A DNA stretch of 20,557 nt from Methanobacteriota archaeon (lineage in GTDB: Archaea > Thermoplasmatota > Poseidoniia > Poseidoniales > Thalassarchaeaceae): positions 18,465-39,021 of the forward strand of contig PBPH01000009.1 of the NCBI GenBank assembly GCA_002725475.1, given 5' to 3'. Numbering within the stretch: the stretch's first letter is position 1; each line of letters begins with the position of its first letter. Positions 6,857 through 14,882 of the stretch are shown in pieces. A model generated the notes under the pieces. The model ran no database searches. It saw only the letters and a program-made list of their open reading frames with translations, and was not told the origin of the DNA. The position numbers and the translations under genes are program-made.

Positions 6857-9800
6857 ATGAGTAATGGACTAGGTAACAGTGGCGCAGGGGTATTGAAATC
6901 TTTGATTTTAGTCTCTTTGTTTATGTTTTCGTTGTTTTCAATGATGGCGCCAGAAGGAGAATTAGGGCCCGAGTTGGAAAGATATGACACATCTTCTCAG
7001 AATACGCTACTTTGGTCTCAACATGTTGCTGGTAGCAGTAGTACTGACTCAGTTGAATCTATTGAAATGGACGATTATGGAAACACTTACGTTTGTGGCT
7101 ATTACTACAATATGGCTAGATTTGGTAACATCAATTTGAATTCAATGGGTAGCACAGATGGTTATGTGGGCAAAATAGGCCCATCCGGAAATTGGCTTTG
7201 GGCTAAATCACTAGGTGGAAGTTCATCAGATCAATGTAAAGATATTGATGTTGATAGTGGCGGCAACATCTCAATTGTAGGACACTTCTACAGTCAGGCA
7301 ACCTTCGGTTCTACTTATTTGTCTTCACAAGGTAGTTACGATTTTTTCGTGGCTAAGTTGGATACCAATGGTACATGGCAGTGGGCAATCAAAGGTGGAG
7401 GCAATAGCAATGATTGGGGGGAAGGAGTAGCAATAGACAATAATGGGAACGTCTATGTTACAGGATATTTCTATTCTTCAGGAACAGTATATTTTGGTTC
7501 TCAAACAATCTCTCAATATTCATATGATGACGGCTTTATTGGTAAGATAAATTCAGCTGGCCAAGTTCAATGGGCGCATCGTATGTATGGTAGTTATTAC
7601 CAGAGGGGCAAAGGAATTGATGTAAATGATAATGGCGAGATTGCTGTAACGGGAGAGTTTAGTTATTGGTTGACTCCTGATGGAACAGGGGGTAGTTGTG
7701 GCCAGTTATCACCGGGTTATCAATCGTCTTCTTACTATCGTGTATTTGTTGCAAAATACACTACTAATGGCAATTGTGTTTGGGCAAAATGGGCTGGTTA
7801 TGAAAGTTCATACTATGCCTATGGGGAAGATGTAGCGATTGATAACAGTGGTATTGTATCAATAGTTGGCAGATTCAACTACAGGATGCAATTTTCTGGA
7901 ACATGGATTTATTCATATCAACAGAGTAGTAATTGGGATTGTTTTGTTGCCCAATACAACGCGCAGGGTTCTCCGATTTGGGCTCAAAATGTAGGAGGCA
8001 GTAGTTCAGACGACTGTTATGCTATCGACCAAGATGATTCGTCTGGCAACCTAACTATTTCAGGAACATATCATTCGTCTACTGCTTGGTTTGGTAATAC
8101 CTATATTACAAGTGTTGGAAGTCCCGATGCTTTCTATGCAACTCTAGTTAATCAACAAGGTTCATGGACATGGGATACTATTCACCACTTTGGTGGAAGT
8201 AGTTCAGATTATGCTTATGCTGTAGCAGTAAAGAATGGTACAGTTGCTTTTGGAGGGTACTTCCATAGCACTGCCTATGATGATTCAAACACCATGACAA
8301 TGAGTAGTATAGGAGGTGCTGACGGTTGGCTTCTAGTATATGGGATTGATTCTGATGGTGATGGCGTAGGCGATGGAACCGATGCGTTCCCTAATGGTCG
8401 TACTCAGTGGTCTGATCGGGACGGTGATGGTTTTGGTGACAATCTAAGCGGCACCATGGGTGATGATTGCCCTGATATTTTTGGCAACTCCACCGGGGCT
8501 GGATTCTATGGTTGCATTGACTCAGATGGTGATGGTTGGCCTGATACGATAGATCATTTGCCATCTGACCCATCACAATGGGAAGATACTGATGGAGATG
8601 GTTTTGGAAATAATCCGACTGGCACAACTCCTGATGGATGTCCTATGATGTGGGGTAATTCTTGGAGGGATCAGTACGGCTGTCTAGATTTGGATGGTGA
8701 TGGTCAATCAGTCATCAATGACCGTTTCCCAAGTCAGCCTACTCAATGGGGTGATGCTGATGGAGATGGCCTAGGTGATAATTGGGCTGATGGTACATGG
8801 AACAATACACGTGCTGCACATTGGCCAGGCGATTGGTTAGCAGGTGCTTATTCCCCCGACCCATCTCCAATGGATTGGGACAATGACGGTTTTGAGGATG
8901 AAGGAATTGAAAATAGTCTCCAGCCTTGGGATGATTGTGAGTATGAAGCTGGCGATTCTTGGAAGAATCTAGTTGGTTGCCCAGATTCAGATGGTGATGG
9001 TTGGGCGGATCTTGAGGATGCTGTGCCAGATAACCCTAGTCAAGATGCTGATTTTGATGGTGATGGTTTTGGTGATAACTCCAACGGAACTGAAGTAGAT
9101 GCTTGCCCTAATAGGGCAGGTAACAGCACTATTGACAGATTTGGCTGTCCTGACAATGATGGGGATGGTCTTTCCAATGACAACGACGATTGCCCTACTG
9201 TAGCTGGATTGCCTACTAATGGCTGTCCAGATCGCGATGGAGACGGTTATGTCGATGAAGCTGAGGAAAGTGAGTATCCGGTGGATGATTGCCCTGACGA
9301 CTTCGGAACATCATTTGAGGACAGATATGGTTGTTTGGATTCAGACGGAGATGGTTATTCAGATGAAGGCGACCCCTTCCCTCAAGACGATACACAGTGG
9401 AAAGATTCAGATGATGATGGATTTGGTGACAATCCAAATGGTACATCTGCAGATGATTGTCCAAACAGATGGGGCAATTCATCCGTTGGTGGATTATTGG
9501 GCTGTGAAGATTGGGATGGAGATGGATACTCTGACAGTTCAGATCCATTCCCACAGAACGGACTGATATGGACAGATTTAGATGAAGATGGTTTTGCAGA
9601 TCAACCTGGAACAAATTTATCTGATGATTGTCCAAATAAATGGGGTAATTCAACGACCTTCATGCTAGGTTGTCCAGATTTAGATGGTGACGGAATTCCA
9701 GATTCATGGGATTGGGATATTGATGGTGATGGTTATTCAAATACAGATGAAGTCCGTTCAGATCCAGTTACTAACCCGCTGGATCCAAATAGCGTACCAA

Positions 9801-10300
9801 TTGATGCTGACAATGACGGTAGGGCAGACGATGTTGCAGAAAACGAACAGCTAGGTAGTAGTGCGTTATTGCAAGATAGTGTAGGCCAAGTAATTACGGC
9901 AGCTGTTCTTCTTTTGGTTTTGTTTTCGATAGGTATTATTGGTGTATCTATGACTTCAACGAGTAGATCTCGTAAATTGTTTGAGAGGATGGAAGGGGAG
10001 TTAGAAACTTCTGAAGGTTTCCAAGGATTGGCGAAACTCGAAGAGGAATTAGATGAATCTCTCCGTTCTGGCTCGATAGCAGGTTCTCAAGGTATGTTAC
10101 TACGCCATAAAATCGATGAGAGAAGGGCGGAACTTGAAGAGGAACTGCGAATATCTCAGCAGGCTGAATGGTGGGCTCAAATGGGTCAGCAACAGCAACA
10201 ACATGGCGGTTGGTATCCTACCGAGGGGCAGGCTCAGTGGTATGCTGGCCAATATGATCAGCAAGGATACGATCAACAACAAGGATACGGCCAACAATGA
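6857..10300 (+). CDS. Giant surface protein: seven-bladed propeller, thrombospondin type 3-like repeats, C-terminal anchor
   Basis: 1147 residues from ATG 6857, chosen for GAGGAG five bases upstream and a signal sequence right after it (hydrophobic 12-31, 'VLKSLILVSLFMFSLFS'). Residues about 45-495 are seven SBBP-like beta-propeller repeats with the theme 'W(A)..GGSSSD......D..GN..V.G.F'. Residues about 498-990 are some 17 calcium-binding D.D.DG loops of thrombospondin type 3 kind, in paired units of about 57 residues that often carry 'DDCP...GN.....GC.D', giving regular cysteine pairs. A membrane helix (about 1011-1032) is followed by a charged coiled-coil-like segment and a tail rich in Gln, Tyr, Gly and Trp (about 1097-1147). 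The protein is thus exported, calcium-rigidified and anchored, with a cytoplasmic low-complexity tail. A role in adhesion or particle attachment is plausible but unproven. Confidence 0.88.
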   Translation: MSNGLGNSGAGVLKSLILVSLFMFSLFSMMAPEGELGPELERYDTSSQNTLLWSQHVAGSSSTDSVESIEMDDYGNTYVCGYYYNMARFGNINLNSMGSTDGYVGKIGPSGNWLWAKSLGGSSSDQCKDIDVDSGGNISIVGHFYSQATFGSTYLSSQGSYDFFVAKLDTNGTWQWAIKGGGNSNDWGEGVAIDNNGNVYVTGYFYSSGTVYFGSQTISQYSYDDGFIGKINSAGQVQWAHRMYGSYYQRGKGIDVNDNGEIAVTGEFSYWLTPDGTGGSCGQLSPGYQSSSYYRVFVAKYTTNGNCVWAKWAGYESSYYAYGEDVAIDNSGIVSIVGRFNYRMQFSGTWIYSYQQSSNWDCFVAQYNAQGSPIWAQNVGGSSSDDCYAIDQDDSSGNLTISGTYHSSTAWFGNTYITSVGSPDAFYATLVNQQGSWTWDTIHHFGGSSSDYAYAVAVKNGTVAFGGYFHSTAYDDSNTMTMSSIGGADGWLLVYGIDSDGDGVGDGTDAFPNGRTQWSDRDGDGFGDNLSGTMGDDCPDIFGNSTGAGFYGCIDSDGDGWPDTIDHLPSDPSQWEDTDGDGFGNNPTGTTPDGCPMMWGNSWRDQYGCLDLDGDGQSVINDRFPSQPTQWGDADGDGLGDNWADGTWNNTRAAHWPGDWLAGAYSPDPSPMDWDNDGFEDEGIENSLQPWDDCEYEAGDSWKNLVGCPDSDGDGWADLEDAVPDNPSQDADFDGDGFGDNSNGTEVDACPNRAGNSTIDRFGCPDNDGDGLSNDNDDCPTVAGLPTNGCPDRDGDGYVDEAEESEYPVDDCPDDFGTSFEDRYGCLDSDGDGYSDEGDPFPQDDTQWKDSDDDGFGDNPNGTSADDCPNRWGNSSVGGLLGCEDWDGDGYSDSSDPFPQNGLIWTDLDEDGFADQPGTNLSDDCPNKWGNSTTFMLGCPDLDGDGIPDSWDWDIDGDGYSNTDEVRSDPVTNPLDPNSVPIDADNDGRADDVAENEQLGSSALLQDSVGQVITAAVLLLVLFSIGIIGVSMTSTSRSRKLFERMEGELETSEGFQGLAKLEEELDESLRSGSIAGSQGMLLRHKIDERRAELEEELRISQQAEWWAQMGQQQQQHGGWYPTEGQAQWYAGQYDQQGYDQQQGYGQQ

Positions 10301-10362
10301 ATTGTTATTCCTAGGTCAGCAACACTAAATCAGCAATAAAACGCCACTCTGCCACATTCATT

Positions 10363-10385
10363 TTCCCTCAAGTTGAAAGAGGGAA
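10363..10385 (+). terminator. Inverted repeat between surface-protein and HD genes
   Basis: TTCCCTC, nine-base loop, GAGGGAA: a perfect seven-pair stem in the 113-base gap after the surface-protein gene. There is no T-run behind it, so it may be a leader hairpin of the next gene rather than a terminator. Confidence 0.3.
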
Positions 10386-10413
10386 TGGGCTCAGCGATGA
10401 ATTGGGGAGTTAG

Positions 10414-11736
10414 ATGTCTGGCAAGGTCATCAATGATTCAATTCATGGAATGTTTCGCTTAAAGGGTGTTAGGGAGGAACTTCTAGCAACCCCGGAATTC
10501 AATAAATTAAGCCATATCAAGCAATTAGGATTAGCCCATTTAGTATTCCCTGGGGCTCACCACACTAGATTTGAGCACTCCTTAGGAGTATCACATATTG
10601 GTGGATTAATGGCAGATTCAGTAGGTCTCGATGACCATGAGAAGACTATTGTTCAGGTGGCTGGAATGTTGCACGATGTAGGGCATGGCCCATATTCTCA
10701 TACCCTTGAGCACATTCTTCACGAACGTGGTGGTGCTGACCATATGCACATTACAGAAGGAATAATTACTGGTGATTATGATATCCTTAGGGAAGACGAA
10801 CATTCATTGTTTGATAATAGAAAAACCATACCTGAAATATTGGAGAAAAATGACATTGACCCAGATTTTGTTGCTGGTTTGATTCATGGAGCAGATGCGG
10901 CCGGCACTGAAAGAAATTTATTCAATTGGTCTGAGGGGAAAAATAGTTTTGAGACTGAAGATCATACCCTTGCACATCTTATCCATGGCCCGGTAGATTG
11001 CGATCAACTCGATTATTTGTTGAGGGATGCCCACTTTACAGGAGTTGCTCATGGTGTAGTGGATCATCTTCGATTAGTAGAATGCTTAGAGAGGCATAGT
11101 GGTGATGTTGCAGTACAGGAAGGAGGAGTTCCCGCTTTAGAGGGGATGTTGATGGCTCGCGGATTAATGTATTCAGCAGTATATTTCCATAAAGTAACTA
11201 GGGTGACTGAAATGATGTTATCAAGGGCCGTAGAAAGGAGCGCAGAAGAATTGCCTGATGCTGTAGATATGCAAAGAATGGTAGATGCTGAAATTTGGCA
11301 AGCATTAGCTGATGCCGGAGGGATTGCAAAGGAGATGTTAAGGCGTTTAAAATACCGTCAATTGTTGAAGGTTTGTGTCACACGTAGGGCTGAAGAATTT
11401 AGTGATTCACAGATTAAAAGATTGGTGGAAATAGCCGAAAATAGCGAAACCCGTCGAGAAATTGAGGATGAGATTTGTCGAAGGGCAAAGGTTCCTGAAG
11501 GATTTGTTGCTATTGATGTACCGAGTGTGAAATTGTTGCTTTCAGAGCCAAGAATGGCTCAGGTCGATGTTAGAATTATTGGCCGAGACGGTAAGACACG
11601 TTGGTTCCAAGAGCACACCCCTATTGCAGACGCACTACGCAGACGCCAAGTTAGCCAAGCTGCAATGTTCATTATGACTTTACCAAATTCAACGGAATCT
11701 GTTGCAGAAGTTGCTGAGCGCATTATCTTTCAATAA
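10414..11736 (+). CDS. HD-domain phosphohydrolase (SAMHD1/dGTPase-like family)
   Basis: 440 residues. Start ATG has GGGGAG four bases upstream. The N-terminal half carries the metal site of the HD superfamily: H55 in 'RFEHSLG', H87-D88 in 'GMLHDVGHGPYSH' and an Asp in 'VDCDQLDYLLRD' (193-204). This set and order ('DSIHG' near the start, 'FPGAHHTRFEHSLGV', then 'HDVGHGPFSH') is typical of the YdhJ/SAMHD1-type proteins, which hydrolyse dNTPs or related phosphoesters. Residues 210-440 are helical, with a mixed C-terminal region of unknown role. The likely cytoplasmic role is nucleotide-pool control or removal of a phosphorylated metabolite; the substrate cannot be told from sequence. A DUF2752 gene follows 18 bases later on the same strand. 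Confidence 0.85.
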   Translation: MSGKVINDSIHGMFRLKGVREELLATPEFNKLSHIKQLGLAHLVFPGAHHTRFEHSLGVSHIGGLMADSVGLDDHEKTIVQVAGMLHDVGHGPYSHTLEHILHERGGADHMHITEGIITGDYDILREDEHSLFDNRKTIPEILEKNDIDPDFVAGLIHGADAAGTERNLFNWSEGKNSFETEDHTLAHLIHGPVDCDQLDYLLRDAHFTGVAHGVVDHLRLVECLERHSGDVAVQEGGVPALEGMLMARGLMYSAVYFHKVTRVTEMMLSRAVERSAEELPDAVDMQRMVDAEIWQALADAGGIAKEMLRRLKYRQLLKVCVTRRAEEFSDSQIKRLVEIAENSETRREIEDEICRRAKVPEGFVAIDVPSVKLLLSEPRMAQVDVRIIGRDGKTRWFQEHTPIADALRRRQVSQAAMFIMTLPNSTESVAEVAERIIFQ

Positions 11737-11754
11737 TTGAGCCCTAGGCGAGAC

Positions 11755-12186
11755 ATGGGAGGGGCCCCCGAACCTGAAGAGATATCAAATATTGATATCA
11801 TTCGTTCTCCTTCAGCGTTAATGGCTGCGATTTCAGGGGGGGCACTTGCAGTTTCAGCGGTATTAAAGCCAAGTAAAGTAACGGAATTGAGTCTCTGTCC
11901 AGTTTTTCATCTAACTGGTTTTGAATGTCCCTTTTGCGGTATGACCCGCTCGTTTGTATCTATTACACATGGCCGTTTTTCTGAAGCATTGGATTACAAT
12001 CCTGGATCAATGTTGATATATGGTGCATTTGTTTGGATGCTATACATATCAGTTAGAAATTTAATTCAAGGACAATTTAAGGAAATTCCCCACACTCCTA
12101 AATGGATGTACAAAGCATGGATTACACTAACAATTCCAATATTCGCATGGCTCTTTTGGAGCCGACTAGTTAGTAACCTTTTTTGA
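11755..12186 (+). CDS. DUF2752 family membrane protein
   Basis: 143 residues from ATG 11755. A TTG directly after the upstream stop codon (11737) is in frame but has no ribosome site, and the ATG is preceded by weak GGCGAG. The DUF2752 hallmark is clear: 'LCPVFHLTGFECPFCGMTRSF' region with C48, C58 and C61, then 'YNPGSMLIYG'. About three membrane helices are seen (20-38, 86-104, 120-137). The family is widespread in bacteria and archaea and its function is unknown; the cysteines suggest metal or redox chemistry at the membrane. It follows the HD gene closely and is probably co-transcribed with it. Its stop codon directly abuts the stop of the convergent TM2 gene. Confidence 0.85.
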   Translation: MGGAPEPEEISNIDIIRSPSALMAAISGGALAVSAVLKPSKVTELSLCPVFHLTGFECPFCGMTRSFVSITHGRFSEALDYNPGSMLIYGAFVWMLYISVRNLIQGQFKEIPHTPKWMYKAWITLTIPIFAWLFWSRLVSNLF

Positions 12187-12588
12187 TTATTTAACCAGTG
12201 GGTTACCATTTGCATCAGTCATGCTTCCAATTAAAATTAGAATAAAGTCAATTAGAGCCCAAATTCCACAACCGCCAATAGTTAGTAATTTCAAAACACC
12301 CAATCCAGTGTATCCCAAATAAAATCTATCCACTCCTAATCCTCCAAGGAAAAATGATAGTAATACTGTAACTAACCAATCTTTTCCTTCAGGGGCAACC
12401 CCCATTGCCTGTCCTATGTTGGTTGCTGCGCCAGTTGCTCCCATATTAGCCGCCATGCCAGGGGCTGCTGGGGCTGCAGCAGCACCCGGTACAAAACCGG
12501 GGAAGTGCTGTTGCGTATGTTGTAAAGCAACTTCAGGCGCGTGCCCTTGTGCAATTAGTCCGTCATAGTATGTCTGTGCGTCACTCAT
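12187..12588 (-). CDS. TM2-domain membrane protein
   Basis: 133 residues. Residues about 69-122 are a TM2 domain: two membrane helices with the conserved turn 'GGLGVDRFYLG' and a Gly/Cys-rich second half 'LLTIGGCGIWALIDFILIL'. The N-terminus (1-35, 'YYDGLIAQGHAPEVALQHTQ') is a small helical, UBA-like element with Tyr and Gln. A low-complexity Ala/Pro/Gly/Met linker (36-66) joins it to the membrane part. TM2 proteins are small and of unclear function. The start ATG has no good Shine-Dalgarno; a GATTAAAT-like box lies about 40 bases upstream on the minus strand. It is divergent from glutamate dehydrogenase with a 198-base control region between them. Confidence 0.85.
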   Translation of the reverse strand: MSDAQTYYDGLIAQGHAPEVALQHTQQHFPGFVPGAAAAPAAPGMAANMGATGAATNIGQAMGVAPEGKDWLVTVLLSFFLGGLGVDRFYLGYTGLGVLKLLTIGGCGIWALIDFILILIGSMTDANGNPLVK

Positions 12589-12786
12589 ATAGATTACCAG
12601 ACCTACCCAATAGGGGTTCTGATTTAATCATATCCTTCAATCATTAAACCATAAAACGCCATTTTCATTCCTTCACTATTATTTTTGCATTTAAAGAGGC
12701 CATTGCTTGGGTAATAGTGAAAAGTAGCACTCAGGTCGGCGGTCAGGAACAGAGAGACTCTGTCCCGCCCTCCTACGGTGAGAAAA
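12589..12786. promoter_or_regulatory. Divergent control region of TM2 gene and gdhA
   Basis: The region contains a TATA-like GCATTTAAAG (12687-12696) for gdhA, predicting a leader of about 65 bases. Within that leader is a hairpin, ACAGAG-AGA-CTCTGT (12749-12763), extended by GG/CC after one mismatch. An 11-base string ATAAAACGCCA (12651-12661) also occurs upstream of the HD gene (10336-10346). No coding is seen. Confidence 0.4.
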
Positions 12787-14148
12787 ATGCACCAACATTT
12801 ACAAGAAGTATATGATAAGGTAGTAGATAGAGACCCTGATCAGCCGGAATTCCATCAGTCTGTTTTAGAGGTCCTTGAGAGTTTAAGCCCAGTGGTAGAA
12901 GCAAGGCCTGAATTGGTTGAAGCAAATATTTTCCAAAGGGTTTGTGAGCCGGAAAGACTGGTTCAATTCAGGGTTCCATGGGTTGACGATGAAGGTAATA
13001 TTCAGGTAAACCGAGGTTTCAGAATTCAGTTCAATGGTTCAATTGGGCCTTACAAGGGCGGATTAAGATTTCATCCTTCAGTAAATCTTTCAATTCTGAA
13101 GTTTTTAGCATTTGAACAAATTTTCAAGAATAGTTTGACAGGCTTACCAATGGGTGGCGGTAAGGGGGGTTCAGATTTTGATCCTAAGGGGAAATCCGAC
13201 AATGAAGTAATGAGTTTCTGCCAATCATTCATGACTGAATTACATCGCCACATTGGAGCTGATACTGACGTACCTGCCGGAGATATTGGCGTAGGCAGTA
13301 GAGAAATTGGATATTTGTATGGGATGTATAAGAAACTCAGCAATGAGTTTACAGGAGTTCTTACAGGAAAAGGTCTTTCTTACGGGGGGTCGCTAATTCG
13401 TCCAGAAGCAACGGGGTATGGTTTAGTATATTTTGTTAGAGAAATGTTGGCCGTTGATGGCGATTCATTAAAAGGAAAAACAGTATCTATTTCTGGCTCA
13501 GGTAATGTTGCTCAATTTGCTTGTGAAAAGGTTACTCAACTAGGGGGTAAGGTTGTCACATTATCCGATAGTAGTGGCTTCATTCACGATCCTGATGGTA
13601 TTGATGCAGATGAACTAACTTGGATTATGGATTTGAAGAACGTTCAAAGAGGTAGAATCAAGGATTACGCAGCTCACCGAGGATTAGATTACACTCCACG
13701 TGATAAATCACTAGATTATAACCCAATTTGGCAGGTTCCTGTAGATATTGCTCTTCCCTGTGCTACTCAAAACGAATTGAATGGAATTGATGCGCAACAT
13801 TTGGTTGATAATGGTGTTAAATATGTAGGAGAAGGGGCAAATATGCCATCAACCCCCGAGGCAGTAGATGTATTTCTAAAAAATTCAGTAAAGTTTGCTC
13901 CAGGTAAAGCATCAAACGCAGGCGGGGTTGCCACATCAGGTCTGGAAATGAGTCAAAATAGCCTCAGGATGCCTTGGGTTCGTGAAGAGGTAGATGCTCG
14001 TTTAGATGCGATAATGGTTGGAATTCACCAAAAGGCCTATGATACAGCTAAGAAATATGGGAAACCAGATAATTACGTATTTGGTGCAAATATAGCAGGA
14101 TTTGAGAAAATCGCTGAATCTATGTTGGCTCAGGGTTCATGGGGCTGA
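12787..14148 (+). CDS. gdhA: NADP-type glutamate dehydrogenase
   Basis: 453 residues from ATG 12787, preceded by GGTGAG; an in-frame GTG three codons earlier forms part of that ribosome site. The enzyme makes glutamate from 2-oxoglutarate and ammonium, the main ammonium-assimilation route beside glutamine synthetase. It matches the bacterial hexameric GDH along its whole length: 'GPYKGGLRFHPSVN' (K90), 'LPMGGGKGGSDFDPKGKS' (K126 substrate/catalytic region), 'ADTDVPAGDIGVG' (D166), 'TGKGLSYGGSLIRPEATGYG', the Rossmann motif GSGNVA and 'SDSSG', which favours NADP. The C-terminal 'NAGGVATSGLEMSQNS' and 'NYVFGANIAGF' are also present. The similarity to enterobacterial GdhA is so high by eye that acquisition from bacteria is likely. 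Stand-alone gene with its own promoter. Confidence 0.95.
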   Translation: MHQHLQEVYDKVVDRDPDQPEFHQSVLEVLESLSPVVEARPELVEANIFQRVCEPERLVQFRVPWVDDEGNIQVNRGFRIQFNGSIGPYKGGLRFHPSVNLSILKFLAFEQIFKNSLTGLPMGGGKGGSDFDPKGKSDNEVMSFCQSFMTELHRHIGADTDVPAGDIGVGSREIGYLYGMYKKLSNEFTGVLTGKGLSYGGSLIRPEATGYGLVYFVREMLAVDGDSLKGKTVSISGSGNVAQFACEKVTQLGGKVVTLSDSSGFIHDPDGIDADELTWIMDLKNVQRGRIKDYAAHRGLDYTPRDKSLDYNPIWQVPVDIALPCATQNELNGIDAQHLVDNGVKYVGEGANMPSTPEAVDVFLKNSVKFAPGKASNAGGVATSGLEMSQNSLRMPWVREEVDARLDAIMVGIHQKAYDTAKKYGKPDNYVFGANIAGFEKIAESMLAQGSWG

Positions 14149-14163
14149 AAATTGATTCCGCGG

Positions 14164-14427
14164 TTATACTGCTGTAGGTGCTACGTGGTCATCGTCTTTG
14201 TCTGAATCGGAACTGATTCGATTCCAAACACCCGACATCAATGCGTCATGGTGTTCCTTGCAATAGTAGAATCTACGATAGGCTTCCCTGAATGAATAGG
14301 CCTTCTTACCTGTTGCAACTAAATAACCTTCAGGAGATAATCTACTAACAATATGTCCTTCAACTTCACAACCAGGATAATCACATCGATGGTTTTTGAC
14401 TTTTGTTGTTTTGCCATCTTCTACCAT
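14164..14427 (-). CDS. Small zinc-ribbon-like protein
   Basis: 87 residues, family not recognised. C15 and C20 in 'HRCDYPGCEVEGH' with H25, and C56, H59, H60 in 'YYCKEHH', suggest one treble-clef or zinc-ribbon site of C-x4-C ... C-x2-H type, as often seen in small archaeal nucleic-acid or protein-binding proteins. The middle is basic ('GKKAYSFREAYRRF') and the C-terminus is acidic. ATG 14427 is preceded by a run of eight G four bases upstream, which could act as a poor ribosome site. It starts 43 bases after the biotin carrier stop on the same strand, so it may be the last gene of the carboxylase operon; a functional link is not implied. Confidence 0.7.
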   Translation of the reverse strand: MVEDGKTTKVKNHRCDYPGCEVEGHIVSRLSPEGYLVATGKKAYSFREAYRRFYYCKEHHDALMSGVWNRISSDSDKDDDHVAPTAV

Positions 14428-14470
14428 AATGCCCCCCCAGTTTAATCTTTACAGTTAATGTATAATTGTC

Positions 14471-14878
14471 TTACTCATCCCCATTTTCATTTATTGGCTC
14501 AATGATTACCAAAGGCAAGTTTGCTTCAATCGATACTCCGGCTTCACAATTTACTTCAATCACAGTACCTGATACAGGTGCTAATACCTCATTTTGCATC
14601 TTCATTGCTTCAAGAATTAGAACAACATCTCCTTCAGAAACTTTCTGTCCAGATTCTACTTCTACTGTGATAATTTTTCCAGGAATGGTGCTAGAAACAA
14701 CTCCTGATTTTGTTCTTTTCTTACCCGAACGTCTTTTTTTACTAGGGGTAGGTAGTTCTCCCCCAACTTCTATAATGAAAGTTTCACCCTCAACAGTTGC
14801 TTTCCAATTATTTCCCTCGGGCTCCAATTCTACTTCAAAAATCTCTCCATTGATGGTAACTTTGCGTATCTCACCCAA
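14471..14878 (-). CDS. Biotin carboxyl carrier protein of acyl-CoA carboxylase
   Basis: 135 residues from TTG 14878. This start is chosen because GGAGGTGA, a perfect Shine-Dalgarno, lies four bases before it; reading on upstream would run into that site. The C-terminal half (about 64-130) is a biotinyl/lipoyl domain with 'EAMKM' (90-94) and biotin-accepting lysine K93, flanked by the usual 'G..V..GD.V..LEAMKM.N...AP..G' pattern. The N-terminal 45 residues are a short beta domain ('KVTINGEIFEVEL'), and a basic Ser/Lys/Arg linker (46-60) gives the swinging arm. It carries CO2 from biotin carboxylase (not in the window) to the carboxyltransferase encoded two genes upstream. It begins five bases after the previous stop codon and is clearly translationally coupled. 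Confidence 0.92.
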   Translation of the reverse strand: MGEIRKVTINGEIFEVELEPEGNNWKATVEGETFIIEVGGELPTPSKKRRSGKKRTKSGVVSSTIPGKIITVEVESGQKVSEGDVVLILEAMKMQNEVLAPVSGTVIEVNCEAGVSIEANLPLVIIEPINENGDE

Positions 14879-14882
14879 TATT

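Noticed and set aside
9216..9653. Long minus-strand and alternative plus-strand frames inside the TSP3 repeats
   Set aside because: They are shadows created by the repetitive GAT/GGT codons of the D.D.DG loops; translations are low-complexity (His/Asn/Leu or Met/Gln rich).
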